Below, piece by piece: positions 50,672 to 60,324 of a stretch of 62,675 nt of DNA (positions are counted from its first letter, which is position 1; every line of letters begins with the position of its first letter). The DNA is from Bacteroidota bacterium (GTDB taxonomy: Bacteria; Bacteroidota; Bacteroidia; B-17B0; Aurantibacillaceae). The notes below the pieces were generated by a model. The model ran no database searches and was not told where the DNA came from. It saw only the letters and a program-made list of their open reading frames with translations. The translations under genes and the position numbers were made by a program. Where the stretch lies: the NCBI GenBank assembly GCA_021156365.1, contig JAJNDK010000018.1:1-62675 (forward strand). The letters run 5' to 3'.

Positions 50672-52735
50672 ATGATGAGAAAGTTGTCCTTAACATTAGC
50701 TTTTACTGCATTACTGGCAGTAGTTTCTTTTGCTCAAAAAAAATTCCTTATCGAAGCTGACAAAGCATTCGATGCAAAGGAGTATTTTAAAGCGGTTGAT
50801 TTGTATAAAAGTGCTTACACTGCTGAGAAAAAAGCAGATAAAAAAGCAAGAATTCTTTTCCGTACTGCAGAGTCATACAGACACATCAATCAGATCAAAG
50901 AAGCAGAGTCCTATTACTCGAAAGCTATCAAAGCAAAATATCCTGATCCGATAAGTTATTTTTATATCGGTGAGATCAAAAAAGAACAAAAGCTATATAA
51001 TGAAGCGATCACGGAATACGAGAACTACAAAAAAGAAGTTCCTTCCGATCCAATGGTTGAAGCAAGGATCAAATCCTGCGAGCTCGCTCAGAAATGGGTA
51101 GATGCTCCAACCCGTCACAAAGTAGAGAACATGTCACTTTTCAACTCGAAAGATGCGGATTTCTCTCCTTCCTTTGCTGACAAAAAAAGCAATAAATTAA
51201 TGTTCACTTCTACCCGTGAAGGAACTACCGGTGCAAGTAAAGATGAATCAACCGGTTGGTCACATTCAGATCTGTTTGAAACTACCCTTGATAAAAACGG
51301 AAAATGGAGCACACCGGTTCCTATCGGATTGCCTATTAATACAGAAGTGAACGAAGGTGCAGCTGTTGTATCTAAAAAAGGAGATATGATCATCTTCTCC
51401 CGCGTACTGGAGATCAAAGGTAAAAAAGAACGTCCGAACCTCTATATGTCTGCTAAAGCAGGTGCAGGCTGGGGCGAACCAAAACTGATCTCTTTCTGTG
51501 TAGACAGTATTAACTTTGCACATCCTACTTTAAGTGCTGACGGAAACACTATGTATTTCGCTTCCAACATGGGCGGAACACTTGGTCACGCTGATATCTG
51601 GATGTCTCACTACAACAAAAAAGCAAAAGACTGGGATATGCCAGTGAATTTAGGTTCTATCGTTAACACTGCAGGACAGGAAATGTACCCGTATGTTACA
51701 GCTGATGGTAAATTCCTTTACTTCTCTTCCGATACTCATTTAGGTATGGGTGGTCTGGATATATTCAAAGTAGAACTGGATAAAGACGGAAAACCAAAAG
51801 GACAGATCGAGAACCTTAAATACCCATTGAACTCTGCCGCTGACGATTTCGGTATCATGCTGGAAGGAACAAAAGAAAGAGGATACCTTTCTTCTAACCG
51901 TGAAGGTGGAAAAGGTGGGGATGACATCTGGTCTTTCGTTCTCCCTCCATTGGTATTTAACGTAAGCGGTACTGTTAAGAATGCAGAAGATAAAACTCCT
52001 GTTGCCAACTGTCCTGTGATCCTGAAAGGAAGCGACGGAACATTGGTTCAGTCTAAATCAGATGCTTCCGGATCCTTCACTATGGCTTTGAAACCGGAAG
52101 TAACATACGATATCTATACACAAACAGACAAATCGGTTACTACAAAAACAGCACCTATGGGATTCCTTGCTTCTGAAGATCATGGTAACTTTACAACTGT
52201 AGGTCTGCAGGAGTCTCAAAATTTTGAAAAAGCATTTGAACTGACTCCTGTTAAAGACGAGATCAAATTACCTTCCATTTTATTCGAAACGGCTAAATGG
52301 GATGTGCGTCCACAGTTCCAGGATTCATTGAACTTCCTCTACAATGTACTGATCAAAAACCCTACTATTACTATCGAGTTATCTGCACATACAGATAGCC
52401 GTGGTTCTACAAAATCAAATGACGACCTGTCTCAGAAACGTGCACAGTCCTGCGTTGATTATCTTATCTCTAAAGGAATTCCGAAAGAGCGTATGACTGC
52501 TAAAGGATGGGGCGAGCGTAAACTGAAAATCCAGGATGCTCAGGTAACCAAAGAAAAAACCAAAGAAGGAAAAGAAGCATTACATGCTATCAACCGTCGT
52601 GTGGTATTTAAGATCCTTAGCTGGGATTATGTGGATCCTACAAAACCTAAAGTAGAGATCCCTGCATATCACCCTCCTGTAAAAGGTGAAGAAGATTCTG
52701 AGAAACTGGAAACAGTTACTCCTGAAGGAAAATAG
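50672..52735 (+). CDS. Second PorE-like TPR/PD40/OmpA protein, likely highly expressed
   Basis: A 687-residue protein with the same domain order as that at 46418: a signal peptide (MMRKLSLTLAFTALLAVVSFAQ), TPRs (about 25-140), PD40-like blades (about 160-425), a carboxypeptidase-regulatory-like domain (about 430-520) with FNVSGTVKNAEDKTPV, and an OmpA domain (about 540-665) with ELSAHTDSRGSTKSNDDL and HAINRRVVFKI. It ends in a Pro/Glu/Lys-rich tail. By eye its codons (AAA, GCT, GTT, ACT) differ from those of its neighbours, and it lacks rare GC-rich runs, as expected for a highly expressed gene. A -7-like TATATTTA lies at 50645. A terminator follows. PorE binds peptidoglycan and T9SS parts; a housekeeping role of that kind is likely. 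Confidence 0.9.
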   Translation: MMRKLSLTLAFTALLAVVSFAQKKFLIEADKAFDAKEYFKAVDLYKSAYTAEKKADKKARILFRTAESYRHINQIKEAESYYSKAIKAKYPDPISYFYIGEIKKEQKLYNEAITEYENYKKEVPSDPMVEARIKSCELAQKWVDAPTRHKVENMSLFNSKDADFSPSFADKKSNKLMFTSTREGTTGASKDESTGWSHSDLFETTLDKNGKWSTPVPIGLPINTEVNEGAAVVSKKGDMIIFSRVLEIKGKKERPNLYMSAKAGAGWGEPKLISFCVDSINFAHPTLSADGNTMYFASNMGGTLGHADIWMSHYNKKAKDWDMPVNLGSIVNTAGQEMYPYVTADGKFLYFSSDTHLGMGGLDIFKVELDKDGKPKGQIENLKYPLNSAADDFGIMLEGTKERGYLSSNREGGKGGDDIWSFVLPPLVFNVSGTVKNAEDKTPVANCPVILKGSDGTLVQSKSDASGSFTMALKPEVTYDIYTQTDKSVTTKTAPMGFLASEDHGNFTTVGLQESQNFEKAFELTPVKDEIKLPSILFETAKWDVRPQFQDSLNFLYNVLIKNPTITIELSAHTDSRGSTKSNDDLSQKRAQSCVDYLISKGIPKERMTAKGWGERKLKIQDAQVTKEKTKEGKEALHAINRRVVFKILSWDYVDPTKPKVEIPAYHPPVKGEEDSEKLETVTPEGK

Positions 52736-52762
52736 TCCCGGTAGCAATCAGGATAAAACACA

Positions 52763-52799
52763 AAAAATGCCCTCCACATAACGGAGGGCATTTTTTTTG
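52763..52799 (+). terminator. Strong rho-independent terminator
   Basis: A stem AAATGCCCTCC/GGAGGGCATTT is followed by eight or more T residues, just after the PorE-like gene. The A-run on the left could let it work in both directions. Confidence 0.93.
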
Positions 52800-52829
52800 T
52801 ATATTCACCACATCAAAAACCCTTGTCAT

Positions 52830-53324
52830 ATGAAAAAATATTTTTTGCAGTTCGGCGTGTTGATAACACTTATGCTGGTATTAACAGCCTGCCCGTATAG
52901 CTCGGAAAACCCTATGGATGCAAAGCCTTCCGTAAAGCTGGATGACAAGCTATTGGGACAATGGGAAAGCAAAAGCAGCACCGATTACCTGTATACCGTT
53001 TCTAAAGCAGATGATAATACCTATAAGATCGAAAAGAAAAGTAATTCATCCGGAGATGTAACAACCTACAAAGGATTTCTTTCTACTATTGATGCTACTC
53101 GCTTCATGAATATCTACGAAGAAACATCTTCCGAAACCAAGACCTATTATTTCTACAAAGTGGATATTTCAACCAGCGGCGGAAAAATAACCTTCTCTCC
53201 CGTAACGGAGAATATTACGGAGAAATTCACCAATTCAGAAGAACTGAAAGCCTTCTTCAAAAAACACATGGGCCTGAGCTTCTTTTTTGATAAAGACCCG
53301 GATGTATACATCCGCCACGATTAG
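52830..53324 (+). CDS. Putative lipoprotein
   Basis: A 164-residue protein starting at MKKYFLQFGV; an earlier start 11 codons upstream would lie inside the terminator region. A lipobox VLTAC (Cys near residue 22) marks it as a lipoprotein. The body is beta-rich, with KLLGQWESKSSTDYLYTV near the start, as in small lipocalin-like proteins. It is followed by a terminator, so it is probably a single-gene unit. No family was recognised with confidence. Confidence 0.8.
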   Translation: MKKYFLQFGVLITLMLVLTACPYSSENPMDAKPSVKLDDKLLGQWESKSSTDYLYTVSKADDNTYKIEKKSNSSGDVTTYKGFLSTIDATRFMNIYEETSSETKTYYFYKVDISTSGGKITFSPVTENITEKFTNSEELKAFFKKHMGLSFFFDKDPDVYIRHD

Positions 53325-53348
53325 TTTTTATTTTTCATTCATTATAAG

Positions 53349-53376
53349 AACCTGTCCTTACCGGCAGGTTTTATTT
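53349..53376 (+). terminator. Rho-independent terminator between lipoprotein genes
   Basis: A stem AACCTG(TC) pairs with (GG)CAGGTT and is followed by TTATTTT. It lies 25 bp after the first lipoprotein gene and just before the next. Confidence 0.75.
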
Positions 53377-53387
53377 TACCCGACAAC

Positions 53388-53885
53388 ATGAAACAATTAC
53401 GGTTTTTATCCGTTCCGGTGCTCTTTTTATTGGTTGCCTGCGGAAATCCTGAAACTGCTATGACAGAAACTTTATCTGTACCTGCTGAAACACTTTTATT
53501 CCCACAATTAGCAGGGACATGGATCAGCAACGGGGATAGCAGCCAATACATAGAGGAATGGACGCGGGTAAACGACTCGCTTTATTCCTCTACAGGTTGT
53601 GGTTTAAAAGGAACAGATACGCTTTTCAGCGAGAAGGTGCAGATCAGGGCAGGTAAAACCATCCGGCAATACATTCCGCAGGTAACTGGTCAGAATGGCG
53701 GAGAACCGGTTGTTTTCGAAATTACATCACTTTCCGACAGCTCATTTGTGGCAGAAAACCCGGCTCACGATTTCCCTCAGCGAATTGTATACAAGCTGAA
53801 AAAAGACTCCCTGATCGCCTGGATTGAAGGCAAAACCAGTAAAGGAACCATGCACCGGGAGTATTTTCGTATGGCCCGTAAATAA
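53388..53885 (+). CDS. DUF6265-like lipoprotein
   Basis: A 165-residue protein with a lipoprotein signal (MKQLRFLSVPVLFLLVAC, Cys18). The body has AGTWISNGDSSQYIEEWTRV near residue 42 and FVAENPAHDFPQRIVYKL, which resembles DUF6265-like beta-barrel domains. The function is unknown. It is 43 bp before the sigma-factor gene, but whether they are co-transcribed is not clear. Confidence 0.78.
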   Translation: MKQLRFLSVPVLFLLVACGNPETAMTETLSVPAETLLFPQLAGTWISNGDSSQYIEEWTRVNDSLYSSTGCGLKGTDTLFSEKVQIRAGKTIRQYIPQVTGQNGGEPVVFEITSLSDSSFVAENPAHDFPQRIVYKLKKDSLIAWIEGKTSKGTMHREYFRMARK

Positions 53886-53927
53886 TTTATGGAATTTAAT
53901 TCCTGTTTCGTCTATTAATTAAAGATT

Positions 53928-54539
53928 ATGTCCCTCTTTGGCAGAAAAAAAACAGAGCCTGAAGATGACGCTGCTTTGGTACTGAAGTACAGGCAGACCA
54001 ATGATCTTGTGTACATTGGCGAGCTGTATAAAAGATATGCCCGTCAGGTGCTGAGTGTCTGTATTTTCTATTTTAAAGATAAAGACGATGCCAAGGACCA
54101 TGTGATGCAGATCTTTGATAAGCTGATCGGTGAGCTGAAAGAGAGGAACGTTGATAATTTCAAAGGCTGGCTGAGCTTCGTGGTAAGGAATTACTGCATC
54201 TCGGTACTGCGGAAACAGAAAACGGAGAAAAAACGGCTCAACGAGTATTATGAACAGGAGCTGAGTGTATTGAGCGAAGACAAAGAAATGGCGATCAATG
54301 CGATCCATGACAGTGAGCTCAACGAAAGCCTGTTGAAAGAGTCGCTGCACGAGCTAAAAAAAGAACAGAAAGAATGTATAGAGCTGTTTTACCTTCAGAA
54401 TAAGAGCTATCACGAGATCGCTGCCCTGAAGAATTATTCACTGAACGAAGTAAAAAGTTATATCCAGAATGGTAAAAGGAACCTGAAGATCCTTTTGCTC
54501 GAAAAACAAAAAGCCCCGAAAAGTCCCCACTACAAATGA
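53928..54539 (+). CDS. ECF-type RNA polymerase sigma factor
   Basis: A 203-residue protein with sigma region 2 (about 20-85: YIGELYKRYARQVLSVC, then DAKDHVMQIFDKLI) and region 4 (about 140-195: LKKEQKECIELFYLQNKSYHEIA and LNEVKSYIQNGKRNLK). The last four bases overlap the start of the next gene (ATGA). That gene encodes a membrane protein, which is probably its anti-sigma factor. It belongs to the Bacteroidota ECF sigma factors; the target genes are unknown. The adjacent convergent adhesin gene (55584) could be one, but there is no direct evidence. Confidence 0.92.
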   Translation: MSLFGRKKTEPEDDAALVLKYRQTNDLVYIGELYKRYARQVLSVCIFYFKDKDDAKDHVMQIFDKLIGELKERNVDNFKGWLSFVVRNYCISVLRKQKTEKKRLNEYYEQELSVLSEDKEMAINAIHDSELNESLLKESLHELKKEQKECIELFYLQNKSYHEIAALKNYSLNEVKSYIQNGKRNLKILLLEKQKAPKSPHYK

Positions 54540-55573
54540 AACCAGATAATTTACATAACCAGGATGCCGACTTTTTCGATTACCTCGCGGACATCGAACA
54601 ATCCTCCGTATCGGATGAGGATGTGCTCGATCTTCATAAACGGATCGATAAGAAAGTACTGGGCCAGAAGCTGAAAAGCAATTCGAACGGGCTTTCGGTG
54701 GTATTGGTCATCGGCTTCACTACCCTGCTCTTCTTTGTGCTGTTCAATAAAAAGACAGTGGTGCAGATCGGAATTACCACTGTGCCGGTGCAGGAAAAAA
54801 CCGGCGATATTCTCAAGGATGCGATCCTGACAGACACAACCGTAAGCGATGTAGCTGCTCCCCTGCCACTGATCGTAGCAAAAGAACCAATAGCTGCCAA
54901 AGAACATTTCATTAAAGAAAGTATGGATTCACACTTTGCGGAAGAGATCCGGTCAGATGAACTGGAAACAAAGAAATTCTCTCTGATCGATACGGCCGAC
55001 AACGGGAAACAGCTGCCGGACAACTACCTCCAATTGCTGCCCAATGCTCCGGTGATATACATTTACGACCTGAAAGTGACAGAGTTCCAGACCTTGTATT
55101 TTAAAAAAATGAAACCCTGGGTAATTGACGGCAAGGGAATCAGCTCCGAATTTGAAAATGCAGAAGCGTACGCAGCGTCTTTGAACGAATGGAACGGACT
55201 GAATGATTACACATTGGATATGCTGCTGAAAGATGCTTTGAAAAAATTCAATAAGCAACGATACAAACAGGGATTTGTATTATTCAATGATCTGATGGAA
55301 TATAATAAACGGGATGTAAATGCCTGGTTCTATTCTGCCCTCTGCCAGTATTACCTGGGCAAATATAAAGACGCTATTGCCCGCTTGAATAAAGTACTCG
55401 ATGACGAGAATAACGTATTTGATCAGGAAGCCGAATGGTACAAAGCCCTCTGCCTCGTAAAGAACGGAGATCAGCAGGAAGGTGTTGAGCTGCTCCTTAA
55501 AATAAATGAACAAAAAGGATTCTACGCAAACAATGCGGGGGAAAAATTAAAGGAGATAACAGAAAAGAAATAA
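54536..55573 (+). CDS. Membrane protein with C-terminal TPRs, likely anti-sigma partner
   Basis: A 345-residue protein. The cytosolic N-terminus (1-50) may bind the sigma factor; a single transmembrane helix follows at about 52-71 (GLSVVLVIGFTTLLFFVLF). The exterior part holds a variable segment and, at about 235-340, two or three TPR-like helix pairs (KQRYKQGFVLFNDLMEYNKR and AWFYSALCQYYLGKYKDAIA). The ATGA overlap with the sigma gene shows translational coupling. No zinc anti-sigma motif is seen, so the anti-sigma role rests on context. The TPRs could sense envelope proteins. Confidence 0.8.
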   Translation: MKPDNLHNQDADFFDYLADIEQSSVSDEDVLDLHKRIDKKVLGQKLKSNSNGLSVVLVIGFTTLLFFVLFNKKTVVQIGITTVPVQEKTGDILKDAILTDTTVSDVAAPLPLIVAKEPIAAKEHFIKESMDSHFAEEIRSDELETKKFSLIDTADNGKQLPDNYLQLLPNAPVIYIYDLKVTEFQTLYFKKMKPWVIDGKGISSEFENAEAYAASLNEWNGLNDYTLDMLLKDALKKFNKQRYKQGFVLFNDLMEYNKRDVNAWFYSALCQYYLGKYKDAIARLNKVLDDENNVFDQEAEWYKALCLVKNGDQQEGVELLLKINEQKGFYANNAGEKLKEITEKK

Positions 55574-55583
55574 TCCCGATAGA

Positions 55584-58500
55584 TCAGCGAACCACTGTCA
55601 CATGGCCGGTTCTGAGGGTTTTGACACCTTTGTAATCAACGATCTCAGCTTTGTAAATGTACACTCCTTTTTCTACCCGGTTATCGTTAGCGCTTCTGCC
55701 GTTCCAACCTTTATCTGCTTCATCTGTACGGAAGATCACTCCTCCCCACCTATCGAAGATCGTCATGATTACTTTCTTTATGCCGGTGCCGTACACTTTG
55801 AACTCCTCATTGATATTATCATTGTCAGGAGAAAAAGCATTTGGGATAAACACAGCATGGTCGTCCTGGATGATCAGGGGCTTAACGGTTGTATTGGTGC
55901 AACCATGCGCTGAAACAACAGTCAGTTGCACATGGAATGTATCAACATCAGTGAAAACGTAAGTAGGTTGCTCATCGTCAGAAGAATACAGCAGGGTGTC
56001 ATAATGATAGATATTCCATTCATAAGAGCTGAGATTGCTTCCGGTAGAATAGCTGTAGAAGGTCACATTCGGTTCGAGGATAGATACTGGACTCGGAGAC
56101 CAGATGAACTCAGCAGTCGGGATCTCATTCACATGAACATGGTTATCAAAGAACATTGTGTTTATACAACTGTTGTTATCGGTAATGGTTACTGCCACAT
56201 CGTAGGTGCCGCTTTCACCATAGGACCAGTTCAATGTATTGCTGATTGTATTCGTATTCCCGTTCCCCATATTCCATACATAGGAAACAATGGTAGATGC
56301 GGAGTTTAAACTGAAACTACCGTTAAAAGGCACACATTGAGCTGCTACAGCAGTTAATGTTGCGGTAGGAAGAGGTCTTACGAGGATTGTGATGGCTGAC
56401 TGCGGTCCTTCACAGCCTGCTATGCTTTGCGATACATAATAAGTGGTCATTCCTGCAGCTGATGTGGAGGGCACTGTAGCTGCCGCCGAATAACTGCCGG
56501 AAGGATTGGTGCCATACCAGTTGAGTGTTGCGCCCGAAGGTACAATGGCTGTAAGCGCCTGTGCTACATCATTTACGCAATAGGAAGTTGCGCCGGGTGT
56601 ACCTGGTGCAGGAGGATTCGGATTAATGGTAACAGATGTAACATTTGCATTCACACAACCGTTATTATCCGTTACTACTACTGTATAACTACCAGCTGTC
56701 ATAGATGCTGCCGGGATAAGTGTATCAAATGCAGTTGCAGTAAAACCTCCCGGACCAGCCCAGCTGAACTGAGATCCACCGGAAGCAGTAAAATGAACTG
56801 TTCCATCCAGGCATACCGGAGAATTGTTATTCACGACTACGGTTGGAGATGGATTTACAACTACCTGGGTAGTGGCTATATTGACGCAGGTGTTCGTGTC
56901 TGTTACAGTAACTGAATAGATCCCGGAATGAGCTACGCTGGCATTGGAGATTACAGGATCCTCCGATCCCGTTCCATAGGTACCCGGCCCTGTCCAGGCA
57001 AAAGCAGCACCGCTTGATGAAGTGCAGTTCAATTGTATCGTTCCGTTCGGACAGTATGGTCCGGTGTTACCTGCTGTTACAGTTGGCAGTGGGTTTACGA
57101 TAACAGTAGATGTATTCGTTCCGTTGCAGCCCGAGCTGGTTTCAGTTACAGTATAAATAGTTGTCACTAATGGATTCGCAGATACGCTTGCACCATTCGT
57201 TCCGCTCAGGCCGGTTGCCGGAGCCCAGGTAAAGCTGGTACCGCCTGTTGCGTTTAATATTACGCTGCTTCCGATACAAACAGGAGGTGAATTAACCGCT
57301 ACAACCGGGATCGCATTGATGGTTACCGTAGAAACTGCTGTGCCGTCACATCCCAAAGAAGTTCCTGTTACTGTATAAATAGTTGTTGCAGTCGGATTCG
57401 CTGTTACTGAAGCGCCCGTTGTTGCACTCAGGCCGGTAGCAGGTGACCAGGAATAGGTAGTGGCTCCACTCGCTGTAATGGTAGCTGTGCCGCTTACACA
57501 AATACCCGGAGAATTAACGGTAATAACAGGAATAGGATTTACCGTAACAGTAGTAGTCTGAATTCCATTACATCCATTGGTGGTACCTGTCACGGTATAA
57601 ATAGTGGTTGCAGTCGGATTCGCTGTTACTGAAGCGCCTGTTGTTGCACTCAGACCGGCTGGCGGATCCCATGCATAAGTAGTACCACCGTTTGCAGTAA
57701 GTGTGGTGGAAGCACCGGCACAGATCGTACCTGTGTTCACAGTAACAACAGGAAGCGGGTTTACTGTCACTATAAAAGTATCAATAGCAGCACACCCGTT
57801 ACTATCTGTCCCCAGCACTGTGTAAGATGTTGTAGTTGCCGGATTTGCCATTGCAGTGCCTCCGGTCCCGGATAAGTCGGCAGAAGACTGCCATACATAA
57901 ATATTACCACCGGACGCATTAACAGCTACAGGGCTGCCCGCACAGGTTGTAGGTGAATTTGCAGTTATCACTGGCAGTGGCTGCACTGTAACCGTAGTTG
58001 TTCCCGTTCCATTGCAGCCAAGGCTGGTACCCGTAATTGTATAGGTAGTAGTTACAGGAGGATTGGCAAGTACAGTTACACCGGTAGTCGTATTTAATCC
58101 TGTGGCCGGCGACCAGGAATAAGTCGTGGCTCCGGCAGCTGTTATACTGCATGTCATAGTCGGACATACAGTTCCGGATAATGCAGTAATGGTTGGTATC
58201 GGATTCACAGTAACGGTTGAAGTAACAGTACCATTACAACCTGCCGTAGTTCCTGTGATCGTATAAGTAGTGGTGGATAAAGGATTAGCTGTTACCAATG
58301 CACCGCTGGTGGCACTTAATCCGGTGGCTGGTGTCCAGGAATAAGTCGTGGCTCCGGTAGCTGTTAAAGTAGCAGAACTTCCCACACATATCGTAGGTGA
58401 ATTGACCGCTACAACAGGCAATGGATTCACAGTAACTGTAGAAGTAATCGTTCCTGTACAGCTCGCAGCGGATGATCCGACAACGGTGTAAGTAGTTGTG

Positions 58501-59846
58501 ACAGTGGGATTGGCAGTAACAGCGAAACCTGTAGTAGCACTAAGACCACCCGGAGGGCTCCAGGTGTAGGTAGTAGCTCCTGTAGCAGTAAGTACGGTAT
58601 TTGCCCCTACACAGATCGTAGGTGAATTTACAGTTACGGTTGGTCCCGGGCTCACCGTTACAGTAGATGTAGCTGAGCCTACACAGGCACCGCCATTGGA
58701 AACGGTATAGGTTGTAGTGGTGGTTGGATTTGCCGTTACGGTAGTTCCTGTAGTAGCACTAAGTCCGGTGGCAGGAGCCCAGGTATAACCGGATCCTCCG
58801 CTGGCTGTTAAAGTGGCCGAGCTTCCCGGACAAACCGTTGCAGAATTGACGCTGAGCGTAACCGCCCCGCCTATCGTCACGGTTGCTGTTCGTGGTGCGC
58901 TTACACATGAACCGATCGAATAGGTACAGGTATAGGTTGATGTAGTTCCGGGGCTGACGGTTATGGATTGTCCCGTGAGTCCGCCCGGGTTCCATACATA
59001 TGTTCCGCCGGCAGCATTAGGTGTGGCAGTTAAAGTAGCAGATCCTCCGGGACATATCGTTGCACTGCTTACAGTGATGCTTGGTGTTGAAACCACTTGT
59101 ATCGTTGTACTTGAGGTTGAAATACATGGAGCAGTACCTATCGTATAGTTAATAGTATGCGTGCCTATACCTGCCGTAGCCGGGTTGAACATCCCGGAGG
59201 CAGAGGTTCCAGGTCCTGACCAGGTTCCACCGTTATTCCCTGCGGTTAGTTGTGTAGCGCCGGAGGTAGAACAAAACGGTCCGGCAGGATTAATATTCGC
59301 ATTCGGGATCCCGGAGCTGGCACTACCTGGTGTAGTTCCCATCTGCAGTGTAAAATTATTAGAAGATCCGCTCCAGTTCTCTACCAATATCATCAATACC
59401 TGTCCGGCAGTTACTGCAGGCGCGGGCACCGAGCTGATACAACCAAATGCATTTCCGAACTGGTTGCAACCGGAAGAGAAAGTGGCATAATTACATCCTA
59501 TTTCATTCCCTACATTTTGAACAGCTGTGCAGGGATTTGATCCCGCAGGTATATTAAAGATGGCTACATCCAAAAATCCGGTGGTCGAGCTTCCGTCGAT
59601 CTGGATATTCAGGTTGCCCGATTGAGTGATATACAGCATGATATAGCCCATGTTCGGGCCGAAAAAATCAAGGCAGCTACTTACTACCGGGCCCGGACTG
59701 CTAAAATTAAAGGGACCTGCAGAGCCTCCCGTACCACAAACAGAGACATTTGTGTTACATTGTGCAACAGCGTTTTTTTGTATAGAAACAAAAAACAGAA
59801 CGGCCAGCAGGACGACCGAAATTTTACTTTTTAATTGTATAACCAT
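55584..59846 (-). CDS. Giant Ig-like repeat protein with T9SS type B sorting domain
   Basis: A 1420-residue secreted protein; I take the ATG giving MVIQLKSKISVV (signal peptide up to about 30) rather than a start seven codons upstream. After a Cys-rich N-terminal beta domain (about 30-180) it has about eleven Ig-like repeats of roughly 74 residues (each with TYSWSPATGLSATTG or a variant, then TTTYTVTG). One PKD-like domain (about 1220-1300) follows. The C-terminus, FIPNAFSPDNDNINEEF to HVTVVR, is a type B sorting domain. It overlaps the preceding small gene by 23 bp and is paralogous to the gene at 60325. It is probably a surface adhesin. Confidence 0.92.
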   Translation of the reverse strand: MVIQLKSKISVVLLAVLFFVSIQKNAVAQCNTNVSVCGTGGSAGPFNFSSPGPVVSSCLDFFGPNMGYIMLYITQSGNLNIQIDGSSTTGFLDVAIFNIPAGSNPCTAVQNVGNEIGCNYATFSSGCNQFGNAFGCISSVPAPAVTAGQVLMILVENWSGSSNNFTLQMGTTPGSASSGIPNANINPAGPFCSTSGATQLTAGNNGGTWSGPGTSASGMFNPATAGIGTHTINYTIGTAPCISTSSTTIQVVSTPSITVSSATICPGGSATLTATPNAAGGTYVWNPGGLTGQSITVSPGTTSTYTCTYSIGSCVSAPRTATVTIGGAVTLSVNSATVCPGSSATLTASGGSGYTWAPATGLSATTGTTVTANPTTTTTYTVSNGGACVGSATSTVTVSPGPTVTVNSPTICVGANTVLTATGATTYTWSPPGGLSATTGFAVTANPTVTTTYTVVGSSAASCTGTITSTVTVNPLPVVAVNSPTICVGSSATLTATGATTYSWTPATGLSATSGALVTANPLSTTTYTITGTTAGCNGTVTSTVTVNPIPTITALSGTVCPTMTCSITAAGATTYSWSPATGLNTTTGVTVLANPPVTTTYTITGTSLGCNGTGTTTVTVQPLPVITANSPTTCAGSPVAVNASGGNIYVWQSSADLSGTGGTAMANPATTTSYTVLGTDSNGCAAIDTFIVTVNPLPVVTVNTGTICAGASTTLTANGGTTYAWDPPAGLSATTGASVTANPTATTIYTVTGTTNGCNGIQTTTVTVNPIPVITVNSPGICVSGTATITASGATTYSWSPATGLSATTGASVTANPTATTIYTVTGTSLGCDGTAVSTVTINAIPVVAVNSPPVCIGSSVILNATGGTSFTWAPATGLSGTNGASVSANPLVTTIYTVTETSSGCNGTNTSTVIVNPLPTVTAGNTGPYCPNGTIQLNCTSSSGAAFAWTGPGTYGTGSEDPVISNASVAHSGIYSVTVTDTNTCVNIATTQVVVNPSPTVVVNNNSPVCLDGTVHFTASGGSQFSWAGPGGFTATAFDTLIPAASMTAGSYTVVVTDNNGCVNANVTSVTINPNPPAPGTPGATSYCVNDVAQALTAIVPSGATLNWYGTNPSGSYSAAATVPSTSAAGMTTYYVSQSIAGCEGPQSAITILVRPLPTATLTAVAAQCVPFNGSFSLNSASTIVSYVWNMGNGNTNTISNTLNWSYGESGTYDVAVTITDNNSCINTMFFDNHVHVNEIPTAEFIWSPSPVSILEPNVTFYSYSTGSNLSSYEWNIYHYDTLLYSSDDEQPTYVFTDVDTFHVQLTVVSAHGCTNTTVKPLIIQDDHAVFIPNAFSPDNDNINEEFKVYGTGIKKVIMTIFDRWGGVIFRTDEADKGWNGRSANDNRVEKGVYIYKAEIVDYKGVKTLRTGHVTVVR
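57100..58850 (-). repeat. Array of about 222-bp coding repeats
   Basis: The Ig-like units of the giant protein recur at about 222 bp (74 codons) with high nucleotide identity, especially between neighbouring units at 57300-57700. They are coding repeats and not CRISPR. Such arrays can change in copy number by recombination. Confidence 0.8.
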
Positions 59847-60252
59847 TATAGCTGAATACTTTAACAAGTTTGTCTAAATCTTCGTCGCTTAATGCAGGTG
59901 AAAAAGTAAGATTGCATGTTTGATTCGTGAAATCAATTTTGCTTTCCTGGAGGTTGGGGAACATGGCTTTTAGCCGGGGCTCAACGTGTGAGGTTCTTGA
60001 TTGGGAATAATCCCTGAATAATTCAAAATATACCTGGTTCCCCTGGTTTGTTTTGGTGCGGGTAATCAGTGCTGAAGGAAGATAGCCTTCCTGGAACAGC
60101 TTAAGGTCGGTAGATCGGGTGGATTGCTTCTTATTAAGTAAAACAGCTTTATCACTTAACAATTTCTTTACAGATTCGCTTTCTTTTGATGCCTGTTGAG
60201 CAAAAGAAGACACATAAAATAGGATAAAAACAAAGATACCTGTTATTTTCAT
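59824..60252 (-). CDS. Small secreted protein between two giant adhesins
   Basis: A 142-residue protein with a signal peptide (MKITGIFVFILFYVSSFAQ). The mature part is mixed helix and strand; the end, IDFTNQTCNLTFSPALSDEDLDKLVKVFSYNGYTIKK in pieces, resembles the beta-alpha-beta end of ferredoxin-like metal-associated folds, but only weakly. It has one Cys. It lies 72 bp after the upstream paralogue's stop and overlaps the next gene by 23 bp, so it is probably made along with the adhesins and could help them fold or attach. The gene call is supported by signal peptide and overlap. Confidence 0.7.
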   Translation of the reverse strand: MKITGIFVFILFYVSSFAQQASKESESVKKLLSDKAVLLNKKQSTRSTDLKLFQEGYLPSALITRTKTNQGNQVYFELFRDYSQSRTSHVEPRLKAMFPNLQESKIDFTNQTCNLTFSPALSDEDLDKLVKVFSYNGYTIKK

Positions 60253-60324
60253 TTTACTAATTTAGTTAAATAAAACTAAAAACAACAAGTGCGCTTAAAA
60301 AATTACATATAGAGTTGTACAGAA

